This document shows, piece by piece, positions 12,925-13,799 of a DNA stretch of 13,799 nt. Where the stretch lies: contig PLHN01000456.1 in assembly GCA_003139975.1 (NCBI GenBank), positions 1 through 13,799 on the forward strand. Reading direction: 5' to 3'. Each line of letters opens with the position of its first letter. The first letter of the stretch is position 1. The stretch is from Acidobacteriaceae bacterium (GTDB lineage Bacteria; Acidobacteriota; Terriglobia; Terriglobales; Acidobacteriaceae). Below the pieces are notes generated by a model that saw only the letters and a program-made list of their open reading frames with translations, was not told the origin of the DNA and searched no databases. The translations under genes and the position numbers were made by a program.

Positions 12925-13365
12925 CTATACTTGTTCGCTCCGCGTTATCAGCACGGCAGCGCTGATCTTTCCGAACTCAAAAAACGACCGAAATGCGTAC
13001 AAGTCGCGGTCGAATGTCTGGTCCTTGCTGTTCCACTCGACATCCAAGGCGACTCGGCCCTTTACGTAGTCGATCCGATGGGTATCGCTGCTGATTGTTC
13101 TGTCGTCGACCATCAGATTGGCTTGCAATTTCTCTTCCTTCCATCCTAGAGGGCGGAGGATGGCGGAGAACCTCTTAGGGATCGCCGATTCGTTTCCGCC
13201 CTTGGCCAGAATGTCAGCGGTTGTGATGCGAAATTCGCTTAAGGCCTTGCAAACATCCTGAAATTCGCTTCGGAATTCGTTCGCAAGTATCGTGGCGGCG
13301 TGATGGTAGTCCCGAGTCTCGTACGACTCCTGTATGTCGCGAGGTACGTAATCCTGCCAGACCAA
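12925..13365 (-). pseudogene. BglII/BstYI-family restriction endonuclease, C-terminally truncated
   Basis: A 146-residue product with the hallmarks of the BglII/BstYI nuclease family (Endonuc-BglII), whose known members cut AGATCT or RGATCY. It has Gly-Gly-Asn-Glu-Ser-x-Ile-Pro-Lys-Arg-Phe (56-66), Leu-Arg-Pro-x-Gly-Trp (70-75), and Thr-His-x-Ile-Asp-Tyr-x-Lys (95-102). The signature Asp-Val-Glu-Trp-Asn-Ser-Lys-Asp-Gln-Thr-Phe-Asp-Arg-Asp-Leu-Tyr-Ala-Phe follows at 108-125, with Asp99, Asp108 and Glu110 as likely active-site residues. It stops at Leu-Ile-Thr-Arg-Ser-Glu-Gln-Val. Relatives continue for roughly 60-75 more residues, and neither other frame downstream restores them. The start is TTG 13365, supported by GGAG with a 6-nt spacer; the open frame runs back only to a stop at 13420-13422. 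An orphan GGAGGAG (12913-12919) lies just after the truncation point. It is probably inactive. Confidence 0.82.
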
Positions 13366-13390
13366 GTTGCGCTCCGGAGAAAACGAGCCG

Positions 13391-13409
13391 ATTCGGGAAC
13401 GAATTTCCC
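13391..13409. promoter_or_regulatory. Small overlapping inverted repeats in the leader of the restriction locus
   Basis: ATTCG (13391-13395) pairs with CGAAT (13400-13404) around GGAA, and GGGAA (13395-13399) pairs with TTCCC (13405-13409) around CGAAT. They lie between the candidate promoter and the TTG start of the BglII-like gene. Operators of R-M controller proteins often sit in this position, but no controller gene is visible here, so the role is open. Confidence 0.3.
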
Positions 13410-13416
13410 AAAGCGA

Positions 13417-13444
13417 AATTTACAGGTGGATGGCCAGCAATCAA
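13417..13444 (-). promoter_or_regulatory. Candidate promoter of the restriction locus
   Basis: On the minus strand TTGATT (13439-13444, four of six) and TAAATT (13417-13422, four of six) are 16 nt apart. The predicted start is near 13410, about 45 nt before the TTG start of the BglII-like gene. The rest of the 197-nt gap between that gene and the dipeptidase (13366-13562) shows nothing else I can name. Confidence 0.4.
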
Positions 13445-13562
13445 AGCATCGTTTCGTGTACTCGCAGACCGCCTAGAGTAGATTTGCTTGTAAGCAGATA
13501 TCTCACCCCCGAACACGCCCCAAGCGTTAGCGGGACCGACGCACGGCACCGACTATCGCCCT

Positions 13563-13799
13563 TTACCGCTCCGGCAAATTCTCCCGCAGAAACTTCATCG
13601 CGTTCTCGCCCATAATCTTGCGAATGTCTTCTTCCGAGTAGCCTGCATCCATCATGGCGGCTGTAATTTCGATCACGCCGGTCGTATCGAAAGGCTCGGT
13701 GACCGCTCCATCGAAATCGGATCCGAGCGCCACATGCTCCACTCCCACGCGGTCGGAAACATAGCGCATCGCCCGGACAATCGCCCGCGCATCCGTGCC
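13563..13799 (-). CDS. Membrane dipeptidase (peptidase M19), C-terminal end only
   Basis: The window ends inside this gene; only the last 78 residues are present and the frame is open at the right edge. M19 enzymes are zinc-dependent dipeptidases related to renal dipeptidase. The segment His-Val-Ala-Leu-Gly-Ser-Asp-Phe-Asp-Gly is the conserved block near the active site. The end, Ile-Arg-Lys-Ile-Met-Gly-Glu-Asn-Ala-Met-Lys-Phe-Leu, corresponds to the family's usual 'Gly-x-Asn-x-x-Arg' C-terminal helix. The stop is TAA at 13563-13565. The metal ligands closer to the N-terminus cannot be checked. It is on the same strand as, and upstream of, the restriction locus but separated from it by 197 nt, so it is probably not part of it. 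Confidence 0.88.
   Translation of the reverse strand, partial: GTDARAIVRAMRYVSDRVGVEHVALGSDFDGAVTEPFDTTGVIEITAAMMDAGYSEEDIRKIMGENAMKFLRENLPER

Noticed and set aside
12907..12925. GGAGGAG at 12913-12919 as a start signal for another small gene
   Set aside because: The only ATG downstream within reach opens a 3-codon frame; it is more likely a leftover of rearranged sequence.
11588..13550. A mobile element carrying the restriction locus
   Set aside because: I found no transposase, integrase, terminal inverted repeats or target-site duplication at the edges; homologous or illegitimate exchange explains the structure without one.

Overview
The window is GC-rich, densely coded bacterial DNA with typical bacterial start and stop signals. 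Its gene content and order (nadD, rsfS and rlmH close together, accD, cobO, an IHF/HU gene, a GT-C/TPR membrane protein, a DUF4118 hybrid kinase with a PilZ tail) look most like Acidobacteriota (Terriglobia/Koribacter-like). That placement is inferred from family resemblance and was not tested.

Layout. Positions 1-617 hold the 3' part of a signal peptide peptidase (SppA). A two-gene plus-strand unit follows: an IHF/HU-family DNA-bending protein and a DUF2461 protein whose start codon abuts the IHF stop. From about 1.8 to 5.6 kb most genes are on the minus strand. In transcription order they are rsfS, a class I methyltransferase and rlmH (a tightly packed unit), a small coiled-coil protein closed by a clear intrinsic terminator, then cobO and accD with a long hairpin between them. 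A plus-strand membrane protein with TPRs (5833-7725) lies between rsfS and nadD (minus strand, 7758-8519). A plus-strand hybrid histidine kinase with DUF4118, PAS, HisKA, HATPase, receiver and PilZ domains covers 8804-11068, and a small plus-strand protein of unknown function follows (11294-11587).

The accessory segment is 11588-13445. Read on the minus strand it contains a promoter, a BglII/BstYI-family restriction endonuclease that loses its C-terminus (13365-12925), a tiny zinc-ribbon protein (12863-12693), a full-length DpnI-family methyl-directed endonuclease (12715-11948), and the C-terminal half of an MT-A70 adenine methyltransferase (11947-11588) that begins in frame immediately after the DpnI-like stop codon. 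I read this as an ordinary R-M pair (BglII-like nuclease plus MT-A70 methylase) into which a DpnI-like cassette has recombined. The cassette removed the 3' end of the nuclease gene and the 5' half of the methylase gene. This would switch the cell from 'methylate and cut unmethylated sites' to 'do not methylate and cut methylated GATC'. The precedents are the alternative DpnI/DpnII cassettes of pneumococcus and the dam-replacing genes of Neisseria. The site preferences of both enzymes, and the direction of replacement, are inferences.

The window ends inside an M19-family membrane dipeptidase on the minus strand (13563-13799). I saw no tRNA, rRNA, CRISPR array or insertion sequence.
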